In this document: in pieces, positions 8,072 to 16,944 of the stretch
How the letters are laid out: each line of letters begins with the position of its first letter
How positions within the stretch are numbered: position 1 is the first letter of the stretch
From: CAZFHP01 sp964519365
Lineage (GTDB): Bacteria; Babelota; Babeliae; Babelales; RVW-14
Assembly: GCA_964519365.1 (NCBI GenBank)
Contig: CAZFHP010000002.1
Coordinates: 1 to 58,998 of the forward strand
DNA: 58,998 nt
Direction of reading: 5' to 3'
The notes under the pieces: model-generated
Database searches by the model: none
The model's input: the letters and a program-made list of their open reading frames with translations, nothing else
Told to the model about the DNA's origin: nothing
Position numbers and translations under genes: made by a program

Positions 8072-9190
8072 ATGATTAAAAATAAAAAAGGTTCGAAGGT
8101 ATCTTCAGTTGCAACCAAGGAATACGCAGAGACTCTTGCGATGTTAAAAAAGCAAGTTCAAGAGGCTCAGGTTAAAGCGGTATTTTCTGCCAACAAGGAA
8201 CTGATTAAACTTTATTGGTTAATTGGTAAAACCATTATTGAGAAGCAAGAGGCTGTTGGATGGGGTTTATCTATAATTGAATTGCTTGCAAAAGACTTAC
8301 AAAGTGCATTCCCAGGTATCGGGGGGTTTTCTAAGAGAAATGTCTTTAGAATGCGTGCTTTCTATAGTGCTTATCAAAAAGTGCCACAAGCTGTGGCACA
8401 AATAGAAAAACTTCCAATTTTTAACATTCCATGGGGGCATAATGCTGTACTGATCGAAAAGATCAAAGACTTGGATCTAAGGCTTTGGTATGCACAAAAA
8501 GCAATTGAAAATGGTTGGAGCCGTAACATGCTCGAAACATGGATTAAATCAGAGTTACACAATAGGCAAGGTAAAGCAATTACAAATTTTAGGAGAACGC
8601 TTCCTGTTCCACATTCAGATATGGCACAACAATCGTTAAAAGATCCATACTTATTCGACTTCTTAACACTACAAGAAGAACATCTCGAGCGAGATGTTGA
8701 GCAAGGTCTGATCGATCACATACAAAAATTTTTGCTTGAGCTTGGAAAAGATTTTGCTTTTGTTGGACGGCAATATCATCTTGAAGTAGACGGTGATGAT
8801 TATTACTTGGATTTGTTATTCTATCATTTAAAGCTACGATGTTATGCTGTTATTGAATTAAAAAACACAGCATTCAAGCCTGAATTTGCAGGAAAATTAA
8901 ACTTTTATCTTTCAGCTGTTGATGATTTACTAAGACACAAAGACGATAACCCAACAATTGGTCTTCTTTTGTGTAAAACCAAGAAAAACTTTACCGTTGA
9001 GTATGCTCTGAGAGATATAAACAAGCCAATTGGCGTGGCGGAATATGAAACAAAGCTTGTGGCATCGTTGCCGAAAAATCTTAAAAGTAGTTTGCCTACC
9101 ATTGAAGAAATTGAGGCAGAACTTGAAAAAAAGGATGCGTTGAGCAAAATTAAAAGAAAAAACGTTACAAAATGGGGGCTCAAAAAATAA
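8072..9190 (+). CDS. YhcG-type PD-(D/E)XK nuclease family protein (DUF1016)
   Basis: 372 residues, full length for the family. The N-terminal helical domain has ELIKLYWLIGKTIIEKQ, GFSKRNVFRMRAFY and PWGHNAVLIEKIKD, hallmarks of DUF1016_N. The C-terminal nuclease domain has YYLDLLFYH and AVIELK, giving the catalytic Asp and the E-x-K pair. Such proteins are common in mobile and defence-related gene sets but their cellular role is not settled. It follows the DUF4143 ATPase by 12 bases and probably shares its transcript. Confidence 0.85.
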   Translation: MIKNKKGSKVSSVATKEYAETLAMLKKQVQEAQVKAVFSANKELIKLYWLIGKTIIEKQEAVGWGLSIIELLAKDLQSAFPGIGGFSKRNVFRMRAFYSAYQKVPQAVAQIEKLPIFNIPWGHNAVLIEKIKDLDLRLWYAQKAIENGWSRNMLETWIKSELHNRQGKAITNFRRTLPVPHSDMAQQSLKDPYLFDFLTLQEEHLERDVEQGLIDHIQKFLLELGKDFAFVGRQYHLEVDGDDYYLDLLFYHLKLRCYAVIELKNTAFKPEFAGKLNFYLSAVDDLLRHKDDNPTIGLLLCKTKKNFTVEYALRDINKPIGVAEYETKLVASLPKNLKSSLPTIEEIEAELEKKDALSKIKRKNVTKWGLKK

Positions 9191-9221
9191 AGGATCGCAA
9201 TAACAAAGAAGGGGCTATGGT

Positions 9222-9449
9222 GATGAAAAAGAGTTTTCTGATTTTGTTGGCATGTCAACGGTTTTTGAAGTCATAGCATGTAACTTTTTGGGAATAAAAG
9301 TACTCGCATTTTCTGCGTTTTCGAACGTTTCTGCTGATAGGCATGAGTCTACGATGAACCATGATGAGGTGATTGCTGCAATGAAGGCCATGGCACCAAA
9401 GCTGTCTTTACTTGTGACCAGCTGTGCTCAAAAGATAGTTGGGCTATAG
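9222..9449 (+). pseudogene. purine nucleoside phosphorylase, C-terminal remnant
   Basis: The frame reads VGMSTVFEVIACNFLGIKV, then FSNVSADRHES, MNHDEVIAAMK and a final helix. This matches the C-terminal third of purine nucleoside phosphorylase (usual pattern GMSTVPEVI...NHEEVL). An in-frame stop at 9201-9203 and the absence of the rest show it is a fragment. The remainder of 9191-9470 holds nothing else recognisable. Loss of PNP fits a reduced host-dependent metabolism. Confidence 0.65.
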
Positions 9450-9470
9450 GTTTGCCTTGTTTTTTGATGC

Positions 9471-11315
9471 CTATTCTTTTTGGTCAAACGAAGTAACTTC
9501 TGCCAGAGAGTCTATTCCTACGCATTGTAAGTCATCAAGAACTTTAAATTTTCTACTTCGATTTCCAGAGAGATAGTCCCATGAAAGCAAAGGGCTTCTT
9601 CTTGTCATTACTTCTTTTTGAAGATCAATTAATCTTTTATCAAAAGAGACAACCCAACCATGACCATCAAAGCCAATCCAGTGCTTTCTATAAAAAGGGT
9701 TTTGTTTAATTTTGGCAACAATTGCTTGCCATGTGTCGATAAAAGAAATGCCATTGCGATTTTTCGCTCGAGCTTTTTGAACGAAATCATCGTAAGACCA
9801 TACTGTTGGGTTTGGATATGTTGGTATTGTTTTTGGTAAAGAATATTCATAAAAAGCTTCTTCAGATAATGTCCCGTACCATAATAGTTGCACTTTATGT
9901 GTTATTAGGTAAGCAAGAGCTTGATATGGACCAGGAATGTATTTCATTACCTCTTTGTACTTATACGGTTTTTTCCCCTTGCGATCTTTAAAAATTTTTG
10001 CGGGGAATATTTTTCCTGTTTTTTTCCCGTCTTTTATCTCTGTATATTCTGTATTAGAAACAAATGTACGATATGCTTGCCAGCCCTTGAATAGTGAAAA
10101 ATCAACAGTTTGTTGTGCTTGTGCAAAAAGGTCTGGATTTTTTCTGAGAATTTCAGCAATTTTATATTGAAGAAAGTTGTCTTTTGATAGATATTTATCA
10201 CTCCACAAGTGATCTTTTTTTTCTTCAGGGTCTGTTGGATTATGAAGTTTTTGAAGTGCGTCATAAAGTTTTTGTTGACGGTGCCCGTCTATTATCGGAT
10301 CATTATTTGCGTCGACTCCTATATTTAAAAGAAGCAATTTATATAGACCATAAAGATATGGGAAAAATATATGTTCTTCAGAAGTTTCTTTACCATGAGA
10401 AATCATGTACTTAAAACCATGAGTGAGTCGAGTGTCACGGATCATTTTTGCAAATCCTAAAATAGGTTTGTTTTCTTCATCGGTGGTCCAATAAGCCTTG
10501 CATTCCCATAGAGGGGTTTGTTTTTTTTCTGCGTTATCAGCAAGAGCTAACGCTTGATCATATTGTTTGTTTACCTTGTCTTTATTTTCTTCAGTTTTAG
10601 GCATAAATTTTTGTTCACCTTGATCTTGATCAAAAAACTCGACTTTTTTCTTTTTATCCTTACCAATAGGGATGATGCTTGTTGGTGTTGGACTAATATC
10701 TGGATTTTCACCTAAATCGTTGCTTAATTCCCAAATATCAGTTTGGTTATATACTGCAATGGAACTTATGAATAGAAAGGGGGTAAACACTGCTTGAAGA
10801 AGTGTCTGCATGTTTACATAGAATTTTGGATCGCTTGGGTCATTTGGGTTACGATGTAAAAATTTACCATCACTTTCAGGGGGATTGTTTCTTGTAAAAA
10901 AGAATCGGCCATTGGCATCATAATAGTCAGGGAATGTGGGGCCATATTTAACAGCGCTTACAAAATACCCTCTTAGAATTAAAGCCTCAGGTGTTTTTTC
11001 AGAGTTTGCTTGATGGTATGTTTTGTTCCATGTGTGCCAATAGTTATAGTTTATTCCAAGCCATTCGCGACGGGTTTTCCATTTTTCTGCTGGGATTTTT
11101 GTTTGCCAGTCAGTAAGAGAGATTGTTTCAGGAAAAAGCTTTACAGGAAAAAGCTTTAAATGTTCTTCAAGAAGAGCCAGATTTTGTGCTGGCATTAACA
11201 TGCATGCGTCGTTGTATTGTTTTGCAAAGCAGTATTTTTTTGGTTTTGCATATAGGTGTGCGCTTGTTACAGTAACGAGAATAAATATGATTCCTGATAA
11301 AATCTTTTTCTTCAC
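9471..11315 (-). CDS. large exported protein of unknown function
   Basis: 614 residues with a clear signal peptide (residues 1-23, ILSGIIFILVTVTSAHLYA). I do not recognise a domain. The mature protein is rich in aromatic residues (WLGINYNYWHTWNKTYHQ) and has a Lys-rich segment IIPIGKDKKKKVEFFD. It stands alone, with a poorly conserved GGGGG-type ribosome-binding site in front of the ATG and a 205-bp intergenic region upstream toward a divergent toxin-antitoxin locus. Probably a lineage-specific periplasmic or secreted protein. Confidence 0.7.
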   Translation of the reverse strand: MKKKILSGIIFILVTVTSAHLYAKPKKYCFAKQYNDACMLMPAQNLALLEEHLKLFPVKLFPETISLTDWQTKIPAEKWKTRREWLGINYNYWHTWNKTYHQANSEKTPEALILRGYFVSAVKYGPTFPDYYDANGRFFFTRNNPPESDGKFLHRNPNDPSDPKFYVNMQTLLQAVFTPFLFISSIAVYNQTDIWELSNDLGENPDISPTPTSIIPIGKDKKKKVEFFDQDQGEQKFMPKTEENKDKVNKQYDQALALADNAEKKQTPLWECKAYWTTDEENKPILGFAKMIRDTRLTHGFKYMISHGKETSEEHIFFPYLYGLYKLLLLNIGVDANNDPIIDGHRQQKLYDALQKLHNPTDPEEKKDHLWSDKYLSKDNFLQYKIAEILRKNPDLFAQAQQTVDFSLFKGWQAYRTFVSNTEYTEIKDGKKTGKIFPAKIFKDRKGKKPYKYKEVMKYIPGPYQALAYLITHKVQLLWYGTLSEEAFYEYSLPKTIPTYPNPTVWSYDDFVQKARAKNRNGISFIDTWQAIVAKIKQNPFYRKHWIGFDGHGWVVSFDKRLIDLQKEVMTRRSPLLSWDYLSGNRSRKFKVLDDLQCVGIDSLAEVTSFDQKE

Positions 11316-11465
11316 GTGAAGCCCCCCTTAATAAATTATTTTTTAAAAAATTATGGTCCTATGTCTTTAGCATGACCAGGAGTAGTGCTATTTGTCAATA
11401 AGTGTGGGTTGAGAGGTTGGTTTCTGCTTACTATCGCCTTGTTTTCATAACTTAGAATAAAACCC

Positions 11466-11505
11466 TTGAGCAATATAATATAAGATACTATACTAAATTA
11501 TAGTA
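11466..11505 (+). promoter_or_regulatory. promoter with overlapping inverted-repeat operator of toxin-antitoxin operon
   Basis: A -35 like TTGAGC (11466-11471), 17 bases, then -10 TATACT (11489-11494). The -10 sits inside the inverted repeat TACTATA-CTAAAT-TATAGTA (11486-11505, 7-bp arms). AAGGAG follows before the GTG start at 11521. The layout suits autorepression by the downstream HTH antitoxin. Confidence 0.55.
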
Positions 11506-11520
11506 ACAAGGAGTTTATAC

Positions 11521-11841
11521 GTGAAAAAATGGCAAATACGGTATTGGGCCGAAGAGACCGGGAAAAAGTCCTTTGAGACGTGGCTTGATAGCCTGACAAA
11601 AGAGCAACTTAAATCCGTTGCTAAAGAATTAAAAATGCTAGAGAGTGCTGGTAATGAGTTGAAAATGCCTCATAGTAAAGTGCTAGGTGATGGCTTATTT
11701 GAATTAAGGGAGCGGAGGTATGGTTATCGTATTTATTATGGCTTTCGCAGGAAGCAAGTAATTATTCTTTTTGCTGCAGGGAAAAAAAAGAGTCAAGAAA
11801 GAGATATTAAAATAGCCCGTAAGCGCTTAGAAAAAAATTAG
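11521..11841 (+). CDS. HigB/RelE-type toxin (Gp49-like family)
   Basis: 106 residues, GTG start with AAGGAG eight bases upstream. The order SFETWLDSLTKEQLKSVAKE, LGDGLFELRERRYGYRIYYG and IILFAAGKKKSQERDIKIAR is that of the phage-derived Gp49-like/HigB toxins, mRNA interferases of the RelE fold. The conserved Arg and Tyr residues in ELRERRYGYRIYY are present. An XRE-type antitoxin gene follows after 17 bases, giving the toxin-first order typical of higBA. Confidence 0.85.
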   Translation: MKKWQIRYWAEETGKKSFETWLDSLTKEQLKSVAKELKMLESAGNELKMPHSKVLGDGLFELRERRYGYRIYYGFRRKQVIILFAAGKKKSQERDIKIARKRLEKN

Positions 11842-11858
11842 GGAGGAATGTATTACGT

Positions 11859-12170
11859 ATGAAAACAAAAAGCTTTCAAAAATACCTTGAAAAAAGGTTG
11901 GATAAAGAAGAAATTGCTGATATTGAGGTACAAGCAAAATTGGAACTTTCGATTTTACAATCATTTCAAGATCTTATTGCAAGCATGATGAATGACTACA
12001 TGGAAAAAAATGAGATCGGTTTTAATGAACTTGTAAGAAAGTTACATTGGAGCCCATCTAAGGTTTCTAAAATAAGACGCGGTGAAGCTAACTTGACATT
12101 AGCAAGTCTGGCACATCTTTTTGCTTTGTTAGGTAAAGAACCTCAAGAAGTTTTTATGAGAAAAAAATAA
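11859..12170 (+). CDS. HigA-type XRE antitoxin
   Basis: 103 residues. Residues about 45-95 form a helix-turn-helix of the XRE type: GFNELVRKLHWSPSKVSKIR followed by GEANLTLASLAHLFALLGKE. It is preceded by GGGAGG about 11 bases upstream of the ATG and by the cognate toxin gene. It should neutralise the toxin and bind the inverted repeat at 11486-11505. Confidence 0.85.
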   Translation: MKTKSFQKYLEKRLDKEEIADIEVQAKLELSILQSFQDLIASMMNDYMEKNEIGFNELVRKLHWSPSKVSKIRRGEANLTLASLAHLFALLGKEPQEVFMRKK

Positions 12171-12179
12171 TGGGCTTAT

Positions 12180-12632
12180 TTACTTCCAGTTAACTTCGCT
12201 ATACATGATCTTTTTGTCTATCATATCGATAACATGTTTGTGTAACGGCGTAATATCTACTGGCAACTGGTTAATCGAGAACCATGCAACGTTGCTTGAT
12301 TTTTCAGGTTCTGTTACGCGCGGCTCACCTTCCCACTTTGTTGTTTCCATAAAAAAATTAATATACTCGTCTCCCGTTGGCGTTTTAGCGTGAAGAACAT
12401 GGGCGATTTTTAGATTTTCTGCCTGAAGTTTTACCCCAAGCTCTTCTGCCGCTTCGCGTATTGTTGCTTGTGTTATAGATTCTTGTCCGTCAACTCCGCC
12501 ACCGGCAAAGACGTATTTATTGTTTAAGTATTTTGTGTTAGAACGTTTGAGCAAACATGTTTTGTCTCCGTCTTTTAAAATTATTGCGGTAAAAACGGGG
12601 ATTGTATAACGGTCTTGTATTTTGTATTGCAT
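12180..12632 (-). CDS. Nudix hydrolase
   Basis: 150 residues. The Nudix box runs from Gly45 to Val67 (GGGVDGQESITQATIREAAE then ELGV), matching GX5EX7REUXEEXGU. It should hydrolyse a nucleoside-diphosphate-linked substrate with Mg2+; the substrate cannot be told from sequence. It is convergent with the toxin-antitoxin pair and has no obvious partner upstream. Confidence 0.85.
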   Translation of the reverse strand: MQYKIQDRYTIPVFTAIILKDGDKTCLLKRSNTKYLNNKYVFAGGGVDGQESITQATIREAAEELGVKLQAENLKIAHVLHAKTPTGDEYINFFMETTKWEGEPRVTEPEKSSNVAWFSINQLPVDITPLHKHVIDMIDKKIMYSEVNWK

Positions 12633-12746
12633 AGGCTTCTTTCGAATGTAAAAGATAAGATTTTTAAAGGTGCTAAAAAAAGATATAGATTTAGCTTATC
12701 GTCTGTTTTTTTTAAAATCAAGTGCGACGGTTATTTTACGGGAGTA

Positions 12747-14069
12747 TTATCGTCGCCTTGCCCGTAGTTTGTTCCAATATTCTAAGCGTCGCTTGATGTC
12801 TTTTTCAAACCCATACTCGGTTGGTGTATAAAACTCTGAATTATTAAGATTTTTGGGTAAAAAACTTTGTCCTGAAAAATTATCTTTTTCATGATGATCA
12901 TATTTATAACCAACGCTATATCCAATATCTTTCATGAGTTTTGTTTCAGCGTTACGTATATGTAATGGTACTGGATCGTTGCGTGTTTTGGCAACGGCTT
13001 GTTTGACTTTGCCCATAGCACTATAGGTGCGGTTAGATTTTGGAGCTGTCGCCAGATAGATGACACATTGTGCAAGCGCGACATCACACTCTGGGTAGCC
13101 CAAAAAATGAATGGTTTGTTGTACCGCTACTGCTTGGACCAATGCCTGTGGGTCAGCAAGGCCGATGTCTTCGCTAGCAAAACGAATTAGCCGACGTACA
13201 ATATATAATGGGTCGGCGCCGCCTTCAATCATGCGGGCAAGCCAATACAATGCAGCCTGTACGTCTGAACCACGTAGTGATTTATGCAGAGCTGAAATAA
13301 GATTGTAATGTTCTTCCCCATGCTTGTCATATGATACGCGGCGCTTGGTCAAAGCTGCTCTAATAGTTGATACGTCAAGCGTGCGTTTGTTATTTTTTAA
13401 AGGCGTTGCGTTTGCTGCGTGCTCAAGGGCAGTAAGAGCAACTCGTGCATCGCCATTAGCATAGTTTACCAATTGTGTTCGTGCGTTATCGCTTAGGTGT
13501 ACATGATGTGACGCGAGGCCATTTTCGCTGTCAGCTAAACATCTGATAATAATTTGTTCAACATGTGTGTCTTCCAAAGCATTGAGTACGCATACGGTGC
13601 AGCGGCTGAGTAAGGCGTTATTAATCTCGAACGATGGATTTTCAGTTGTTGCGCCAATAAGCATAATTGTTCCATTTTCCAGCGGCTGTAAAAAGGCATC
13701 TTGTTGAGCTTTATTAAATCGATGGATTTCGTCAACAAATAAGATGGTATTTTTTCCGTCAGATTCAATGCGACTTTTTGCCTGCTCAATAGTTTCTTTA
13801 ACTTCTTTAATGCCATTAAATGCGGCGCTAAAAGCAATAAATGGACGCTGGGTTGTATTGGCGATAACTCGAGCCAATGTTGTTTTTCCAGTGCCTGGAG
13901 GTCCCCAAAAGATATAACTGTTGATTGTATCTGTGGTAATTGCTTGGCGTAATAGTTTGCCTTGTGCTAGTAAATGATCTTGCCCTACGACGCTATCAAG
14001 GGTTTGTGGACGCATGCGTTCAGCAAGTGGTGGCTGATGATTGGCAAAAAGATTTAATTGTTTTTTCAT
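12747..14069 (-). CDS. rarA: replication-associated recombination protein RarA/MgsA
   Basis: 440 residues, normal length. PLAERMRPQTLDSVVGQDHL opens the protein, Walker A is GPPGTGKTT (56-64), Walker B ILFVDEIHRF near 110, sensor 1 IGATTENPSF and the Arg-finger segment ALLSRC. The C-terminal clamp-loader-like region has RRLIRFASEDIGLADPQAL and YKYDHHEKDNFSGQ-type sequence typical of RarA. It acts at stalled replication forks. The stop of this gene is followed by no close downstream gene; the CYTH gene lies six bases downstream of... its 5' side on the same strand, so both may be cotranscribed with mazG. Confidence 0.92.
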   Translation of the reverse strand: MKKQLNLFANHQPPLAERMRPQTLDSVVGQDHLLAQGKLLRQAITTDTINSYIFWGPPGTGKTTLARVIANTTQRPFIAFSAAFNGIKEVKETIEQAKSRIESDGKNTILFVDEIHRFNKAQQDAFLQPLENGTIMLIGATTENPSFEINNALLSRCTVCVLNALEDTHVEQIIIRCLADSENGLASHHVHLSDNARTQLVNYANGDARVALTALEHAANATPLKNNKRTLDVSTIRAALTKRRVSYDKHGEEHYNLISALHKSLRGSDVQAALYWLARMIEGGADPLYIVRRLIRFASEDIGLADPQALVQAVAVQQTIHFLGYPECDVALAQCVIYLATAPKSNRTYSAMGKVKQAVAKTRNDPVPLHIRNAETKLMKDIGYSVGYKYDHHEKDNFSGQSFLPKNLNNSEFYTPTEYGFEKDIKRRLEYWNKLRARRR

Positions 14070-14074
14070 TAAAA

Positions 14075-14680
14075 CTATTTTTCCCCAGCTTGTTTGAGTG
14101 CTTGATAATGTCGAGGGTTTTTGCGTTTGATGTAATACCCAAGTTTACCTTCGGCTTTTTGGGAAGATATACCAAATTGCTTGATAAAAGTATACAAATT
14201 ATCGAGTGCTTCTTGTGTTTGATTTTTGTTTTTAACCGTTGTTTCGATCTCGCACAAGTTATACGTTAAATCGCCAAAATCTGCATGGTCGAAATCGATA
14301 ATAAAATTATCTTTCTTATGTGTTTGCCGTGTATTTGTAAATTTGTATAATTGTTCGTACCCAGATTTTTTAAGGGCACTCGTAAAAGAATTTTTGTAGC
14401 ATTCGTGCAAGCTTAGTAGCTTCGCAATACTATCTGGGTCAGTAAATTCGTTCATGGGAATATTTTTGTTGATGTTAAAACCGCCAGTTTTGGTTGCTGG
14501 TGTTTTAAGCTCAAAAAGTTTATCTCTTTGTCTGAGCCACATGCCCTTTGTTGTTAAACTAAAGTCTGAAGAGTCGTAATAAATGTCTGTAAAAGTTTTT
14601 TCAGCGACAAGCGTTGCCCCGGATAGTAATTTTTCTTTTTGTTCTTCTGTTACGTGAACTTTAATTTCTACTTCGATCAT
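14075..14680 (-). CDS. CYTH-domain protein (class IV adenylate cyclase/triphosphatase type)
   Basis: 201 residues when started at the ATG at 14680, which places the signature MIEVEIKV (ExExK, Glu3, Glu5, Lys7) at the N-terminus as usual; the frame extends upstream to 14719. TDIYYDSSDFSL, GMWLRQRDKLFELKTP and IDFDHADFGD-type acidic strands complete the triphosphate tunnel fold. Members are adenylate cyclases, thiamine triphosphatases or inorganic triphosphatases; the activity here is undetermined. It lies between mazG and rarA on the same strand, with gaps of seven and five bases. Confidence 0.8.
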   Translation of the reverse strand: MIEVEIKVHVTEEQKEKLLSGATLVAEKTFTDIYYDSSDFSLTTKGMWLRQRDKLFELKTPATKTGGFNINKNIPMNEFTDPDSIAKLLSLHECYKNSFTSALKKSGYEQLYKFTNTRQTHKKDNFIIDFDHADFGDLTYNLCEIETTVKNKNQTQEALDNLYTFIKQFGISSQKAEGKLGYYIKRKNPRHYQALKQAGEK

Positions 14681-14687
14681 GTGTTTT

Positions 14688-15101
14688 TTATTTCCTGATA
14701 TCATTTGGATTTGTTGCAAAAAAACGCTTTTCGTTTCTGAGCTCTTTGTTTTTTAACGCTGTGAATAGATCAATATTAAGACTTGCGCATAAGTCTAAAA
14801 GATAGAAAAAGACGTCTGCTACTTCTTCTTCTACCGTTGTATAACTGTTAGCTTTGTTTTGGTCAATTTTTAACCCAGTTATTTTGCGTATAGCTTTTGC
14901 GAGCTCCCCAACTTCTTCGACCATGAGTAGCGTGATATCTCGAGGTGTTTCTTTATCAAAGCCTCTTTGTTTAACGACCGTGCTGATATATGTTTGTAAT
15001 TTATCTAAAGACATAGATTGGCAAAGATCTGATGCCTGAGCTGGAGAGACGTTGTTTTTTTGAACGTTTGGCGGAGTGTTTTTTTGCGTATTATTTTCCA
15101 T
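14688..15101 (-). CDS. MazG-like nucleotide pyrophosphohydrolase
   Basis: 137 residues. EEVGELAKAI (residues 62-71) and EEEVADVFFYLLDL (91-104) supply the EExxE and ExxD metal-binding motifs of the all-alpha NTP pyrophosphatase family. A polar 25-residue N-terminal tail rich in Asn and Gln precedes the domain. It probably sanitises the nucleotide pool or limits alarmone levels. It is the first gene of a minus-strand cluster with the CYTH gene and rarA. Confidence 0.8.
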   Translation of the reverse strand: MENNTQKNTPPNVQKNNVSPAQASDLCQSMSLDKLQTYISTVVKQRGFDKETPRDITLLMVEEVGELAKAIRKITGLKIDQNKANSYTTVEEEVADVFFYLLDLCASLNIDLFTALKNKELRNEKRFFATNPNDIRK

Positions 15102-15111
15102 TGTGATCCTT

Positions 15112-15999
15112 CTAATGATAATTTTTAAAGTGTTCGACTACGAGCTTTGCTATTTTCTCTTCCAGAGGTCGGTTAAAGATTGTATGTCCCATATCTTTTA
15201 TCATGACGAATATAGACTCAGGAATAGCGTCGGCAACAGATTTGCCGTGTCTTGGCAAGACAACGGGATCTTTATCTCCATGGATAACAAGCGTTGGGCT
15301 GTTAATTTTTTGAAGTGTGTGAGATTTTTCCATGGTAGCAAGAAACTTGTTCATCATGAGCTCATGATTTTTACCTGTGTTGTTATGTTTTGTACGCGTA
15401 AGAAAGTCGCGTGTAAAATCTTTTGCCATTTCTTCATCGAGTGGGATTTTCCCATTGAGATGGCGCCAGACGGGTATATAATTTTGAATAGTTTCTTGCA
15501 AAGTTTTCCCAGGTTTGATTGCGCTAAATATCTTTGATGTAGAGTCAAGAATCTCTTGTTCTTCTTTTGTTGTGGGTTTAGCCATTTCTTCTGTTATTTC
15601 GATAGGCCCTGCAGAGATAATAACAAGACTGAGAACTCTGTCTGGGTAATCTACACCAACTATTTGGCAAATCCATCCTCCCATAGAGTTGCCAATAAAA
15701 TGGGCTTTTTGTATCCCGTAGCTGTCTAGAATTAACGTAGTATCTTTGGCAAGATCTGACATGGTATACGGTGTCTTTTGCCAGTCTATCTCGCAAGACT
15801 CGCCAACATCACGATGGTCATATCGTATTACGAAAAAACTTTGATTGGCTAGATCACGACAAAAATTGTCAGTCCAAAAGCGTGCGGTACATCTTTTCCC
15901 AGCAATAAGAATATACGCAGGATCTGACGTTTCCCCAAAAGTTTCAGTACGGAATTTAAGATTGTTGATAGCAATATCTTTTTGTGAAAATTGGATCAT
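15112..15999 (-). CDS. alpha/beta hydrolase, cytosolic
   Basis: 295 residues from the ATG at 15999, which overlaps the TGA of the preceding gene (ATGA), so translational coupling is likely. VIRYDHRDVGES is the strand before the cap, FIGNSMGGW gives the nucleophile Ser105, HGDKDPVV the acid near residue 240 and KDMGHTIFN the catalytic His near 268. It lacks a signal peptide. A paralogue with the same layout is at 23854-24750. The substrate is unknown; the fold fits esterases and aclacinomycin methylesterase-like enzymes. Confidence 0.85.
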   Translation of the reverse strand: MIQFSQKDIAINNLKFRTETFGETSDPAYILIAGKRCTARFWTDNFCRDLANQSFFVIRYDHRDVGESCEIDWQKTPYTMSDLAKDTTLILDSYGIQKAHFIGNSMGGWICQIVGVDYPDRVLSLVIISAGPIEITEEMAKPTTKEEQEILDSTSKIFSAIKPGKTLQETIQNYIPVWRHLNGKIPLDEEMAKDFTRDFLTRTKHNNTGKNHELMMNKFLATMEKSHTLQKINSPTLVIHGDKDPVVLPRHGKSVADAIPESIFVMIKDMGHTIFNRPLEEKIAKLVVEHFKNYH

Positions 16000-16436
16000 T
16001 TTGGGGTCTTTTTTTTTGTGATTCTTTCCCAGGATGTATTTTTGCAATTTGTGCATGGGTATTGAATGTTTTTTATGTGTTCAATGACAAAATCGACCAT
16101 CTCTGTTTCCTTAGTATCAATTGAAGCTAAAAGTTTTAAAAAAGCATCATATGATGCTTTACATGATTGAAGCATTAAGCAAGCAGAAAACTCACCTAAC
16201 GATAGTATACTTTGTTTGCAGTTTGCACACCAAATAGGTAAGTTTTCCGTATTTTTTTTAAAGTACCCCTCAGCTGCAATTTTGTCGAGTTGAAATAGAA
16301 AAGTCATAAAGCTTGTAGCCATTGGACATTCTGAGATAATATCTTGGTGTAAAACTTCTAGTTCTTTTTGGTCTTGTGCAAAAATAACTATTGAAAAACA
16401 ACATAGAACGATGGATAAAAAATATTTTCCCCACAT
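15996..16436 (-). CDS. small exported Cys-rich protein
   Basis: 146 residues with a signal peptide (YFLSIVLCCFSIVIFAQ). Two CxxC knuckles, IWCANCKQSI (around 67-76) and YPCTNCKNTS (around 127-136), may bind zinc or form disulfides; further Cys residues lie at ECPMATS and SACLMLQSCK. I do not recognise the family. It is coupled to the alpha/beta hydrolase gene by an ATGA overlap and lies 20 bases after a second CxxC protein gene, so the three may work together. Confidence 0.65.
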   Translation of the reverse strand: MWGKYFLSIVLCCFSIVIFAQDQKELEVLHQDIISECPMATSFMTFLFQLDKIAAEGYFKKNTENLPIWCANCKQSILSLGEFSACLMLQSCKASYDAFLKLLASIDTKETEMVDFVIEHIKNIQYPCTNCKNTSWERITKKKTPK

Positions 16437-16456
16437 AGCGCCCCCCTTTCCAGAAT

Positions 16457-16798
16457 TTAACGAGTTAAACCACGATCGGTTTTTTTTGTTGTACTGGTTT
16501 TAACTTTTTCGACATTAGCTTCAATAGCTGGTTCTTTTTCTATTATCGAAATGGGATCCCATACGTCAATCTTTTTGCATTTTGGACACTTAATACCCAA
16601 AAGTCTTGCAAAAGTTGCCATGTGACCATCAATGAAGCCTCTTGTTTTTTGATTGGCAAAGAAATAATTTTTTATGGCTTCAGTAAAAATTGCGACAAGC
16701 CCACTAGCGACAGCTAGTTTGGCCAAATAAACTTCGATGTACGGCATAAATTCCCAGATGTCCATTTTTCGTTCACATTTTCTACATTTTATTTTCAT
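16457..16798 (-). CDS. small zinc-ribbon-like protein with one membrane segment
   Basis: 113 residues. CRKCERK at residues 5-11 and CPKCKK near residue 78 form a split zinc ribbon. Between them lies a hydrophobic segment (LAKLAVASGLVAIFTEAI, about 26-43) that could cross the membrane. The C-terminal tail is rich in Lys and Thr. No function is known. It heads the run that includes the exported Cys-rich protein and the hydrolase. Confidence 0.6.
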   Translation of the reverse strand: MKIKCRKCERKMDIWEFMPYIEVYLAKLAVASGLVAIFTEAIKNYFFANQKTRGFIDGHMATFARLLGIKCPKCKKIDVWDPISIIEKEPAIEANVEKVKTSTTKKTDRGLTR

Positions 16799-16944
16799 AA
16801 AAAGCCTTAAAATTAATTATGTTCTGAGTAAATTAACACTATAAAAGTTATCACGCTATTATATTGTAATCAATACTTTTGTGAATATCTCTGTTTTTGA
16901 TAGCCCTTTAGGCTTCGCGTGTTTTCTTTTTAATGGGATAAATA

